In this document: piece after piece, positions 1-6,510 of the stretch | How the letters are laid out: every line of letters begins with the position of its first letter | Position numbering within the stretch: the stretch's first letter is position 1 | Assembly (NCBI GenBank): GCA_910585355.1 | Contig: CAJUDN010000055.1 | Span: 7,790 to 17,940 of the forward strand | Length of the DNA stretch: 10,151 bases | Direction: 5' to 3' | From: an uncultured Lachnospiraceae bacterium | GTDB lineage: Bacteria > Bacillota_A > Clostridia > Lachnospirales > Lachnospiraceae | Program-made: the position numbers and the translations under genes | The notes under the pieces: generated by a model | What the model was told of the DNA's origin: nothing | Seen by the model: the letters and a program-made list of their open reading frames with translations, nothing else | Database searches by the model: none

Positions 1-660
1 GTGGGCGTATATAAAAAGGAGATGAACGCGTTTCAGGCTCTGATGATGGGAGGAAACAGCGATACTGGCTCTGCGTTCCTTCCTTATACGATTCTTACAT
101 GGCCCAATGACTATTTCTATTACTGTCATTTGTTTGCTGCGGATGGTGTGGATATGACGGACTTCATGAACCGCCTGGTGGCTTACATTGCGAAGATGAA
201 GGGAAGGAATCCGGGAGACTTCTTTACACAGACAGCGGTTGAGCAGATGGGAAGCGTGGACAGCGTCATGGGCGCGCTTTCCATGGCGGTGGGAGGCATT
301 GCCGCCATCTCCCTTTTAGTCGGCGGTATCGGAATTATGAATATCATGCTGGTGTCCGTGACAGAGCGGACAAGGGAAATTGGAATCCGGAAGGCTCTGG
401 GCGCCAGAACCATGGATGTATTGGTACAGTTTTTAACAGAATCAGCTATTTTGTCAGCTTTTGGCGGGATTATCGGCGTGATTCTGGCTGTTTCCATCGT
501 TTCCATAGGCGGGGCAGCTCTGGGGCTTCCCGTGATTATTAAGCTGGGAGTCATTGTAATGGCCGTATCCTTTTCCGCCATTGTGGGTATTTTCTTTGGA
601 ATTTACCCGGCTTCCAAAGCAGCCAAGGCGGATCCCATTGATGCGTTACGGTATGAATAA
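1..660 (+). CDS. MacB/FtsX-family ABC transporter permease, 3' end (5' truncated by window)
   Basis: C-terminal 219 residues of an ABC permease of the MacB type, which works with a separate ATPase to export peptides or drugs or to drive envelope processes. The reading frame is already open at base 1, so the GTG there is an internal Val codon and the true start lies upstream. Residues 1 to about 90 are the end of the extracytoplasmic (MacB_PCD-like) domain. The FtsX domain follows: a membrane segment at about 92-118, the family hallmark [20 protein letters not shown] leading into GIRKALGA, then two more hydrophobic segments (about 145-175 and 180-202). It ends with the typical tail [18 protein letters not shown]. 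Three of the usual four membrane helices are therefore present and the C-terminus is complete. The ATPase partner is not in view and is probably upstream. The substrate cannot be deduced. It converges on the surface-protein gene to its right. Confidence 0.93.
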   Translation: MGVYKKEMNAFQALMMGGNSDTGSAFLPYTILTWPNDYFYYCHLFAADGVDMTDFMNRLVAYIAKMKGRNPGDFFTQTAVEQMGSVDSVMGALSMAVGGIAAISLLVGGIGIMNIMLVSVTERTREIGIRKALGARTMDVLVQFLTESAILSAFGGIIGVILAVSIVSIGGAALGLPVIIKLGVIVMAVSFSAIVGIFFGIYPASKAAKADPIDALRYE

Positions 661-675
661 GAACAGAAGACAAGG

Positions 676-709
676 AAAAAGAGGCATCGCCATGGCGATG
701 CCTCTTTTT
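676..709. terminator. Bidirectional rho-independent terminator (perfect 34-bp palindrome)
   Basis: A perfect inverted repeat: a 24-bp GC-rich palindrome (681-704, core GCATCGCCATGGCGATGC) flanked by AAAAA on the left and TTTTT on the right. It starts 15 nt after the stop codon of the MacB-type permease. The A/T flanks give a U tract on either strand, so it can end the permease transcript and also act as a backstop for the convergent surface-protein gene. The central bases must form the loop. Confidence 0.85.
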
Positions 710-743
710 GTGCAATAGGAAAGCACGTCCTATTGCATAAAAA
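705..743. repeat. Second inverted repeat overlapping the terminator U tract
   Basis: The arms 711-720 (TGCAATAGGA) and 728-737 (TCCTATTGCA) are perfectly complementary around a 7-nt loop. With one mismatch, pairing extends into TTTTT (705-709) and AAAAA (739-743), giving 16-nt arms. The same T tract is the right flank of the 676-709 palindrome, so the two hairpins compete for it at their bases. Neither strand has a clean U tract after this hairpin, so on its own it is a weak terminator. It may protect transcript ends or act as the minus-strand backstop. Confidence 0.55.
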
Positions 744-768
744 ACGTTCCATTCGGGACCGCGCTGCC

Positions 769-822
769 GCAAAAAGGAAGATGCCGCAGGCGGAGAACCC
801 TGCAAAGCAGGGTCCTTTTTGC
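769..822. terminator. Hairpin with T/A-flanked arms downstream of the surface-protein gene
   Basis: A perfect 7-bp stem ACCCTGC/GCAGGGT (797-803 and 807-813) with an AAA loop sits 9 nt past the surface-protein stop codon. It lies inside a longer inverted repeat, GCAAAAAGGA (769-778) and TCCTTTTTGC (813-822). On the minus strand the last arm supplies a TCCTTTTTGC U-rich run after the hairpin. On the plus strand the small stem is followed directly by CCTTTTTGC. It is the likely primary terminator of the minus-strand gene, with the palindromes further along as backups. Confidence 0.55.
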
Positions 823-3150
823 TTACTGAACCCAGACGCCGTCAGCGTTTACCTTATAGCCGTCCGGTGTAATAATGTCTGTGAGCAGAGTTCCCTTGAA
901 GCCGTCACTCTTTTCATTGAAGTAATACCAGTTGCCGTCAATGAGATTCCAGCCTGTCACCATGCTGCCGTATACCTTATCGGCGGATACATTTAAATAG
1001 TACCAGTTGCCGAAGTTGTCTTTAAGCCAGCCTGTATCCATGATACCGGAGGCATTGAAGTGATACCAGTGGGTGGTGTTGTTCCATGTGATCTCAAGCC
1101 AGCAGTTGGAAGCCAGCATTCCGTCGCTGTAATAGTATCTGTAATGATTTCCATCCTTTTCCCATCTGCCGCCTGCCGGAGATCTGGGCGGAAGGTGCGG
1201 AGTGGATGTGGTTTTGCTGTTTCCTCCGGAAGAAACAGAGGAGGAGCCTCCGGAACTGCTTCCGGTGATTTTGAAGGTTCCAAGCTGGGTGGTGAATACT
1301 ACCAGGCAGTCACGGGCCTCATCATAGGATAATTTTACTTTTCCTCCGGAAGCCGCTTTCGCTTTTCCGTCAGAAACCGTAATTTTATCATTCTTATTGT
1401 AAGTATAGCCGTCCGGCACTTCAAGATAGAATTTCAGCGGGCTGATTAATTCTGTGGTTTCCTCGCCGTCTACTGTCATGGAAATATTAAAGACTAATTT
1501 TTCCCTGGCATTGCTGGAGGTGGCAGCATAATTAAAATGTATGGACGACGGCGCCTGTTCTGCTCCGAAAAAGCCGGATGCAACGGAAACGTACAGGATT
1601 TCGTCGATTCCACTATCTTTCGTAATGGAAATATCAGAGCCGCCCAGACTGTCAAGTAAGGAAGACATATTCTTCAGGAAACCTTCCTTCTTTTCAGACT
1701 CCAGGAATTTGTTCTTGATGGAGGTATTGATCGTTTTGTCCTTAAGGGCGGCCATCAGCTTCCCAAGGGCTGCCTTTATATCTTCCACTTCATCTTCCGA
1801 CAGACCATCTACGGAATCCGGAAGGGATTTGGCAAGATCCAAAAATTCTTCGGCATTGGACGGTGTGGCAATTTTTTCAAAGTCTGCGCCTGCCTCCGCA
1901 AAGATAAAGGTGCTGAAGCTGGTTACCGTGAAGGAAGCCAGAGCCGGCGTCACGGTATCGTCAATCTTAACGGTGAGGGGATCAATCTCCACAGGCTTTC
2001 CGTCTCCGTGGTCGTGAAGGATGCGGAAGAATCTGGGATTGATGGTCTCAGGAATCGGAACGGTGATTCTTACCGGGACCTTTAAGGTGCCTACGGCATT
2101 TTTAAGCTTGAAATCGAACTGAACGCAGTTTTTGTAAGCTGTTTCGTCAACCACAGAATCCTTTGCCGGTTTGGAAATATTGAAGACAACATTATTTTCT
2201 CCGGCTGCATTCAGTACGGCCCCTACAATGCTTACGCTATTGGAGTCAATTTCCACATCGTCTGCGGCGTTAATCTCAAGCCCAATGTTTTTTTGGCTGG
2301 CGTAAGCCTCTTCAAGCTCTTTCACCTGCTGAAGAACAGCTTCGTCAGACTGCATGGACACCTGGAGATTTTTGATGTCTGCGCTTAAGGTGTCGGGAGC
2401 GCTTATAATCGCATCGTCGCCGCCATTCATAATTCCGTCCAGTTTTCCGGAAATATCGGTGTTTACATTCCCAACATGGAAGGCTTCCGTGCATTTTACT
2501 TGTTCACCATGGAAAATCTTGGACGGAGTGTTGCTGATCATCCGCAAGGCGAACGTATACTCCTCGACACCTTCGCGGTCCATCCACTTGGCCTGGTCGT
2601 AAGAAGTTTCCCTTACGGCATCGTGTGTCACATACAATTCACCGTCCGCATAAACGCTTACCTCATATCCGTAAAAATAATCCTGGTATTCTGTGGGAAT
2701 TTCCGGCGCATCCCAACATATGGTAGTGCCGTCCCAGTGAAGATTGGAGGGGACGCCGAATGTGATATCGGCTTTTGTAAAGGACCAGTTTTCAGAGAAA
2801 TCGGACCAATCGCTGTCCTCTGTGTTATTTCCGTCGCCTAAGGCCTTAACACGGAAGTTGTAGATACCAGATCTTTCCAGGTTGTTCAGGAATCCGCCTG
2901 CGGACAGAGTTTCATCCATATTAGTAATCGGGAAAGTATGGTGTACGTTATAAAAACGATCGTTCCCCATGTATCCTTCCACCTGATATTCTCCGGCAGC
3001 GCCTTCCACGCGCGACCACTGGGGAAGCGCTTCCTGATCCGGGCTCCATTGGACATTGACAGGGGCCGGAAGCTTCGTTGCAGCCAGGGAGTTGAAAATC
3101 ATACCCATGGAGAGGGCGGCGGCCATGGCTGCAGAAAATACTTTTTTCAT
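823..3150 (-). CDS. Secreted surface protein with FN3-like domains and C-terminal cell-wall-binding repeats
   Basis: A 775-residue exported protein of unknown specific role. The N-terminus is a Sec signal peptide (MKK, hydrophobic core, NSLA/A near residues 20-24). Residues ~26-125 and ~130-228 look like two fibronectin-III-like units: each opens with a Pro-rich 'P..V.W / P.NLHW' strand and contains Y.V/F.LR strands. Residues ~240-420 and ~430-625 are two long stretches I do not recognise; the first contains a Lys/Glu-rich helix and ends in SFTVTSFSTFIFAEAG-like beta sequence. A Ser/Gly/Thr/Pro linker follows (about 630-660). The last ~115 residues carry degenerate Trp/Tyr repeats (DGNHYRYYYSDG, TTHWYHFNASGIMDTGW, FGNWYYLN, DGNWYYFNEKSDG, ending TPDGYKVNADGVWVQ), typical of CW_binding_1/choline-binding modules that attach proteins to cell-wall polymers. 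There is no LPXTG sorting motif. The start is supported by AGGAGG at 3160-3165, 9 nt upstream. It is monocistronic. Adhesion or wall remodelling is possible, but no catalytic motif was seen. Confidence 0.9.
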   Translation of the reverse strand: MKKVFSAAMAAALSMGMIFNSLAATKLPAPVNVQWSPDQEALPQWSRVEGAAGEYQVEGYMGNDRFYNVHHTFPITNMDETLSAGGFLNNLERSGIYNFRVKALGDGNNTEDSDWSDFSENWSFTKADITFGVPSNLHWDGTTICWDAPEIPTEYQDYFYGYEVSVYADGELYVTHDAVRETSYDQAKWMDREGVEEYTFALRMISNTPSKIFHGEQVKCTEAFHVGNVNTDISGKLDGIMNGGDDAIISAPDTLSADIKNLQVSMQSDEAVLQQVKELEEAYASQKNIGLEINAADDVEIDSNSVSIVGAVLNAAGENNVVFNISKPAKDSVVDETAYKNCVQFDFKLKNAVGTLKVPVRITVPIPETINPRFFRILHDHGDGKPVEIDPLTVKIDDTVTPALASFTVTSFSTFIFAEAGADFEKIATPSNAEEFLDLAKSLPDSVDGLSEDEVEDIKAALGKLMAALKDKTINTSIKNKFLESEKKEGFLKNMSSLLDSLGGSDISITKDSGIDEILYVSVASGFFGAEQAPSSIHFNYAATSSNAREKLVFNISMTVDGEETTELISPLKFYLEVPDGYTYNKNDKITVSDGKAKAASGGKVKLSYDEARDCLVVFTTQLGTFKITGSSSGGSSSVSSGGNSKTTSTPHLPPRSPAGGRWEKDGNHYRYYYSDGMLASNCWLEITWNNTTHWYHFNASGIMDTGWLKDNFGNWYYLNVSADKVYGSMVTGWNLIDGNWYYFNEKSDGFKGTLLTDIITPDGYKVNADGVWVQ

Positions 3151-3159
3151 TTTATGTTA

Positions 3160-3165
3160 CCTCCT
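3160..3165 (-). promoter_or_regulatory. Ribosome binding site of the surface-protein gene
   Basis: AGGAGG on the minus strand, 9 nt before the ATG at 3148-3150. It fixes the start of the signal peptide. Confidence 0.85.
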
Positions 3166-3195
3166 GAATTTTTTGGGAAAATCACCCATGATTTA

Positions 3196-3224
3196 ATCTT
3201 AATACTTTAAGCGCATATAGTCAA
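3196..3224 (-). promoter_or_regulatory. Sigma-A-type promoter for the surface-protein gene
   Basis: On the minus strand a -35 element TTGACT (3219-3224) is separated by exactly 17 nt from a -10 element TAAGAT (3196-3201). The predicted start is near 3189, giving a short (~40 nt) leader with AGGAGG. Each box has a single mismatch to consensus (TTGACA; TATAAT), so strong expression is expected. Confidence 0.75.
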
Positions 3225-3239
3225 TGAATTCGTCGAAAA

Positions 3240-3332
3240 AACATGATAAGGCGGACGCCGCGTGCTTCTTGTCTGCGGTACGCAGGCAAGAAGATGCAAG
3301 GATGAACTTGCGATAAAGTTCCTGCTGGGAAC
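3240..3332. repeat. Intergenic hairpin cluster between the surface-protein promoter and the PTS gene end
   Basis: Gene-free stretch with three adjacent stems. The first is a 13-bp stem at 3265-3277 with 3281-3293 (CTTCTTGTCTGCG against CGCAGGCAAGAAG, loop GTA; one G-U pair on plus-strand RNA). The second is GAACTT/AAGTTC (3304-3309, 3316-3321). The third is GTTCC/GGAAC (3318-3322, 3328-3332), which shares bases with the second, so those two are alternatives. It lies just downstream of the minus-strand PTS gene and may contain its terminator: a run of six U follows on the minus strand (3241-3236). The spacing from stem to U run is too long for a classic intrinsic terminator. The CTTCTTG/CAAGAAG arms recur with the same spacing at 4532-4560. 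Confidence 0.5.
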
Positions 3333-3357
3333 AGCGAAGAGGCCGTCTGCCATTATT

Positions 3358-4368
3358 CTATAAGTCCAGCTTTAAATCCCCCTCCTTAATCCAGCCAGCT
3401 CTTCTTAAAACGGAGCCAAAGGCCAGAGTAAGAACGGCGGGAAGAAGAAAGCATACAAGGAGAATGCCAAGCCACATGTTAAGACCTCCCTCAGGCATGG
3501 CCGTATAGATGCCGATGGGGCCCACCAGGCCGCAGGTTCCCATTCCGGAGCCGGCAGGGATATTTTCCAGACGGAATACCAGAGTGGAGACGGGCCCGGT
3601 CACCATGGAAGCCAGCGTGGGAGCAATCCAGATCTTCGGGTTCCTTACGATGTTGCCCATCTGAAGCATGGAGGTTCCAAGGCCCTGGGCTAAAAGTCCG
3701 CCCCAGCCGTTTTCACGGAAGCTTAAAACGGCAAAGCCAATCATCTGGGCGCAGCAGCCGGCCGTGGCCGCTCCTCCTGCGATTCCGTCAAGGCTTAACA
3801 TGATGCAGATGGCTGCGCTGCTGATGGGCAAAGTCAGGGCGATTCCTATGAGAGCGGAAACCAGAATTCCCATGAAGAAGGGCTGCATCTCTGTGGCTGT
3901 TTTTACCATGTTTCCAAAGAGGGTCATAAACCGGGAAACGCCGGGCCCTGCAAACTGAGCGATCAGGACGCCGGAAATGATAGTAACGCCTGGTGTAACA
4001 AGAATATCCACACGGGTTTCTTTGGAAACGATTTTACCGAGTTCCGTGGCCACAATAGTGGCAACCAGGGCGCCCACGGGGCCGCCAAGTTCATTTCCCG
4101 CGATTCCGACGGTGGCGGCGGAGAACAGGACAAGCTGGGGAGCTTTTAGGGCATAGGCGATGGAAACGCCGAGGGCTGCGCCGGTGGCGCTTTTTGCATA
4201 GGCTGCGATCGTGGAGAAAATGGCAATCTGTGTTTTATCGCCGAGAGTGGAAAAAATTGTTCCGATTAAAAGGGAGGCAAACAGGCCGAAAGCCATGGCT
4301 CCCAGAGCATCAATGAAATAGGTCTGGACAGAGAAACGGACTTGCTTTCTTTCTAAAAATTCTTTCAT
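3358..4368 (-). CDS. PTS EIIC-type sugar transporter subunit (PTS_EIIC_2 family), stand-alone
   Basis: A 336-residue polytopic membrane protein resembling the PTS_EIIC_2 (PF13303-type) family, the membrane channel part of a phosphotransferase-like sugar uptake system. It opens MKEFLERKQVRFSVQTYFID, followed by GAMAFGLFASLLIGTIF. It has about 8-10 hydrophobic segments rich in Gly/Ala/Ile/Leu, with conserved-looking turns such as GNELGGPVGA, FAGPGVSRFM, PISSAAICIMLSLDGIAGGAATAGC and GPIGIYTAMPEG. No IIA or IIB phosphoryl-transfer domain is fused and none is encoded nearby, so the sugar and the phosphate donor are unknown. The frame stays open up to 4713, but the ATG at 4366-4368 is chosen because AGGAGGG (4377-4383) sits 8 nt upstream and because the upstream extension (Arg/Pro-rich) is unlike the family and would span the promoter and operator region. 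It is divergent from the HAD-znu operon. Confidence 0.85.
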   Translation of the reverse strand: MKEFLERKQVRFSVQTYFIDALGAMAFGLFASLLIGTIFSTLGDKTQIAIFSTIAAYAKSATGAALGVSIAYALKAPQLVLFSAATVGIAGNELGGPVGALVATIVATELGKIVSKETRVDILVTPGVTIISGVLIAQFAGPGVSRFMTLFGNMVKTATEMQPFFMGILVSALIGIALTLPISSAAICIMLSLDGIAGGAATAGCCAQMIGFAVLSFRENGWGGLLAQGLGTSMLQMGNIVRNPKIWIAPTLASMVTGPVSTLVFRLENIPAGSGMGTCGLVGPIGIYTAMPEGGLNMWLGILLVCFLLPAVLTLAFGSVLRRAGWIKEGDLKLDL

Positions 4369-4376
4369 ACGTCTTT

Positions 4377-4383
4377 CCCTCCT
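4377..4383 (-). promoter_or_regulatory. Ribosome binding site deciding the PTS gene start
   Basis: AGGAGGG on the minus strand, 8 nt before the ATG at 4366-4368. It supports this start over the longer open frame reaching 4713. Confidence 0.85.
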
Positions 4384-4400
4384 GGAATGTGTTAAATATG

Positions 4401-4414
4401 TAACAAGCTTGTTA
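4401..4414. promoter_or_regulatory. 14-bp perfect palindrome, probable operator of the PTS gene
   Basis: TAACAAGCTTGTTA is perfectly self-complementary and lies 32 nt upstream of the PTS gene start codon, in its 5' leader or at its transcription start. The outer minus-strand sequence adds a further GTAAC half-site next to it (4415-4419). Possible minus-strand promoter elements just upstream are TTGCTT (-35) and CAGAAT (-10, ending at 4425) with 17-nt spacing; these are weak matches. Position and symmetry fit a dimeric repressor site. The regulator is not identifiable and is not encoded here. Confidence 0.5.
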
Positions 4415-4531
4415 GTTACCGTATTCTGCCACAGGTGTCTGTAAAAAGCAAGCGGAATCGGAAAGATTGATAATAAAATAACGAACTTTGCGAAAAAACG
4501 GGAACATGATTTTTGTTCACGGGAGGGGCAT

Positions 4532-4560
4532 CTTCTTGCCCGTTGGAGGTGGACAAGAAG
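4532..4560. repeat. Inverted repeat CTTCTTG...CAAGAAG
   Basis: Arms 4532-4538 and 4554-4560 with a 15-nt interior. An alternative pairing joins CCCGTT (4539-4544) with AACGGG (4576-4581). The same 7-bp arms, with the same 22-nt start-to-start spacing, occur at 3265-3293 on the other side of the PTS gene. Confidence 0.45.
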
Positions 4561-4617
4561 CATCGGGTGAACGATAACGGGGCATGAGGGAAAGCGTGAG
4601 GGGAAAGGAATTCTTTC

Positions 4618-4646
4618 TTGTAAAGGGGAATAGATTATGATAAAAT
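4618..4646 (+). promoter_or_regulatory. Promoter of the HAD-znuACB operon
   Basis: A -35-like TTGTAA (4618-4623), a 17-nt spacer, then TAAAAT (4641-4646) preceded by TGA, making an extended -10 (TGATAAAAT). The start is expected near 4653, about 110 nt ahead of the first gene. No Bacillus-type Zur box (AAATCGTAATNATTACGATTT) was seen around it. Confidence 0.6.
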
Positions 4647-4762
4647 GGGGGACATCCCGTAATGCATGCTTTAAGCGGCGGACGTTCGACGTTCGCTGAA
4701 CGGCATAAAACACAGGAAGCAGGGCGCAGAAAAGAGACAGCTGCGCCGGAATGGAGATTGCA

Positions 4763-5452
4763 ATGGATTATAAATGCGCTGTTTTTGATCTGGATGGAAC
4801 GCTGGTAAATTCCATTCATGCATTGACGTACTGTACCAATCTGGCCCTGAAGCAGTTTCAGCTGGGGCCGCTGACAGAAGAACAGATGATGCGTATTGTG
4901 GGCGACGGATATAAAATGCAGATGCGCCGGTCCCTGCTTGCAGGCGGCGATGCCGGGCTGGTTCATTATGAGGAGATTCTTCCTGTTTATATGGAAATAT
5001 TCGCGGAAAACTGCCTTTATAATCTGCATGCCTATGAGGGAATCCCTGTGCTTCTTTCCTATTTGAGAAAGCGGGGAATGAAGCTTGCGGTGGTATCCAA
5101 TAAGCCCCATGCACAGGCCGTCAATACGGTGGAGTCCGTGTTCGGGAAGGGGTTTTTCGATGCGGTGATCGGGGAGAAGGAGGGGATTCCAAAGAAGCCG
5201 GATCCCACCGGAGCGCTCACGGCCGCGAGCAGCCTGGACGCAAAGCCGGAGGAGTGCCTGTATTTTGGGGACACCAATACGGATATGCAGACGGGAAAAA
5301 ACGCCAAAATGACTACCATAGGCGTTTTATGGGGATTCCGGGGAAGGGAAGAGCTTCAGAAATTTTTGCCGGATTATTTAATTGAGACGCCGGAGGATAT
5401 GATAGGAATACTTGAGAAAAATCAGGGAATCCTTTGTGATAGAAAAGGATAA
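4763..5452 (+). CDS. HAD-superfamily phosphatase (phosphoglycolate phosphatase/PPase-like)
   Basis: A 229-residue HAD subfamily IA hydrolase, probably a cytoplasmic Mg-dependent phosphatase acting on a small phosphorylated metabolite. All four motifs are present: motif I FDLDGTLVNS (nucleophile D9, acid D11), motif II VVSNK (S112), motif III Lys in KKPDP (144-145), and motif IV FGDTNTDM (D170, D174). A helical cap lies at about 17-85. Length and motif spacing match the Gph/PpaX group, but the substrate cannot be assigned from sequence. Two ATGs are in frame, 4751 and 4763; the second is preferred because TGGAGA (4752-4757) sits just upstream and the product then begins right before the first beta strand, as usual. 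Starting at 4751 would add four residues (MEIA). It is the first gene of the operon and ends 20 nt before znuA. No direct link to metal uptake is visible; it may be co-transcribed housekeeping. Confidence 0.9.
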   Translation: MDYKCAVFDLDGTLVNSIHALTYCTNLALKQFQLGPLTEEQMMRIVGDGYKMQMRRSLLAGGDAGLVHYEEILPVYMEIFAENCLYNLHAYEGIPVLLSYLRKRGMKLAVVSNKPHAQAVNTVESVFGKGFFDAVIGEKEGIPKKPDPTGALTAASSLDAKPEECLYFGDTNTDMQTGKNAKMTTIGVLWGFRGREELQKFLPDYLIETPEDMIGILEKNQGILCDRKG

Positions 5453-5472
5453 AAGAAAGACGAGGAAATCGT

Positions 5473-6510
5473 TTGAACGCATCAGGCAGAAAACAGAATG
5501 GACGGTGGGAAGCATGGCTGATCTTTGCAGCGATGTTTCTTTTATATGTCCTTACGGGATGCAGCGAAGACAAAGCCGAAAAGCCGGAGGAATGGGACAA
5601 AGAGAAAAAATGTGCGGCCCGGATTACGGTGGTGACTACTCTGTTTCCATACTATGATTTTGTGCGACAGGTGGCAGGAGACCATGTGAACCTTTTTCTG
5701 GTGATTCCGGCCGGCATGGACAGCCATTCCTTTGAGCCAACGCCAAAGGACATCCGTCTCATACAGGATGCCGATGTGCTGATTGCCAACGGCGGCTCCA
5801 TGGAGCTGTGGTTAAAGCAGGTGCTGGACTCCCTGGATACAGAAGATATGGACGTGGTTTTCATGATGGATCATGCAGATGTGGTGGCGGAAGAAGTGGT
5901 GGAAGGCATGGAAGACGCCGGGGAGGAGAGCCGTGACGATCACGGCCCTGCATTTGAAGAGGAAAGCCAATATGAGATTGAATACGATGAGCATATCTGG
6001 ACGTCTCCGGTAAACGCTGTAACAATGGTGGAAGTAATCCGGGATACTTTAAAAGAGGCGGATCCCCAGAACAGCGCCGCCTATGAGACGTCCGCATCAG
6101 AATACTTAAAAAAACTAAAAGCTCTGGACGGAGAATTCAGGGCAGTGCGGGCGGAAGCGATTCATGATATTATAATCATGGGAGATAAATTTCCACTGCG
6201 GTATTTCGCCGATGCCTATGACCTTCGGTACCGGGCGGCATTTTCCGGCTGTTCCTCTGACACGGAACCCAGCGCAAAAACCATCGCGTATCTGATTGAT
6301 AAAGTACGGGAAGAACGTCTTCCAGCGATATATTATCTGGAACTATCGAGCCGCCGGGTAGCGGAGATTATATCGGAGGAAACAGGAGCGCAGCCGCTCT
6401 TATTTCATTCCTGCCACAATGTAACCAGGAGGGAATTTGAGGATGGCGCGACCTACCTTGATCTGATGGAACAAAATGTGAAAAATCTGCGAGAGGGACT
6501 GTGCAAATGA
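5473..6510 (+). CDS. znuA: Zinc/manganese ABC transporter substrate-binding lipoprotein (ZnuA/TroA family)
   Basis: A 345-residue cluster A-I metal-binding protein that captures Zn2+ (or Mn2+) at the outer membrane face and delivers it to ZnuBC. The N-terminus has R6/K7/R11, a hydrophobic core and the lipobox VLTGC, with C30 as the lipidated cysteine. The start is TTG at 5473, supported by GAGGAAA at 5462-5468; the first in-frame ATG (codon 21) would destroy the signal peptide. Binding motifs: GMDSHSFEPTPKDI (H85) and YDEHIWTSPVNA (H174). The usual third His is replaced: the equivalent stretch reads MGDKFPLRYFADAY with D238. The fourth position is in the SDTEPSAKT region (E265 or neighbour). 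The loop before H174 (about 134-170) is rich in Glu/Asp with only H134 and H157, unlike the long His-rich loops of many zinc-specific members. Its stop overlaps the znuC start (ATGA). Zinc is favoured over Mn because of the neighbouring His/Cys-rich COG0523 protein; that is inference. Confidence 0.9.
   Translation: MNASGRKQNGRWEAWLIFAAMFLLYVLTGCSEDKAEKPEEWDKEKKCAARITVVTTLFPYYDFVRQVAGDHVNLFLVIPAGMDSHSFEPTPKDIRLIQDADVLIANGGSMELWLKQVLDSLDTEDMDVVFMMDHADVVAEEVVEGMEDAGEESRDDHGPAFEEESQYEIEYDEHIWTSPVNAVTMVEVIRDTLKEADPQNSAAYETSASEYLKKLKALDGEFRAVRAEAIHDIIIMGDKFPLRYFADAYDLRYRAAFSGCSSDTEPSAKTIAYLIDKVREERLPAIYYLELSSRRVAEIISEETGAQPLLFHSCHNVTRREFEDGATYLDLMEQNVKNLREGLCK

Larger units (their letters stand above)
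4369..4762. other. Divergent intergenic region (394 nt) between the PTS gene and the HAD-znu operon
   Basis: No convincing gene. From left to right it holds the PTS ribosome binding site and palindrome, an A/T-rich stretch (4465-4500), the CTTCTTG/CAAGAAG inverted repeat (4532-4538, 4554-4560), the plus-strand promoter (4618-4646), and a leader of about 110 nt. The leader contains a tandem GACGTTC GACGTTC (4681-4694), a small hairpin CGTTC-GCT-GAACG (4690-4702), and a stem GGCGCAG/CTGCGCC (4723-4729, 4741-4747) ending 4 nt before the ribosome binding site. I recognise no riboswitch class in the leader. Confidence 0.6.

Noticed and set aside
3232..4581. Insertion sequence or mobile element bringing in the PTS gene
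   Set aside because: The flanking hairpins resemble each other only in short blocks. There is no transposase and no clear target-site duplication.
4369..4713. N-terminal extension of the PTS gene's open frame
   Set aside because: The ATG at 4366-4368 has a strong AGGAGGG 8 nt upstream. The extension lacks a good ribosome binding site, is Arg/Pro-rich and covers the palindrome and possible promoter.
4600..4762. Zur box or metal riboswitch upstream of the znu operon
   Set aside because: No match to the Bacillus Zur palindrome or the AdcR-type TTAAC..GTTAA by eye, and no recognisable riboswitch core. A lineage-specific operator could still be present.
4517..5114. Minus-strand open frames opposite the HAD gene and its leader
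   Set aside because: They overlap the HAD gene, whose four motifs are intact. Their products are low-complexity and have no ribosome binding site.
6501..6506. GTG start of znuC two codons upstream
   Set aside because: It lies only 3 nt from the ribosome binding site GAGGG. The ATG at 6507 has 9-nt spacing and forms the common ATGA overlap with znuA.
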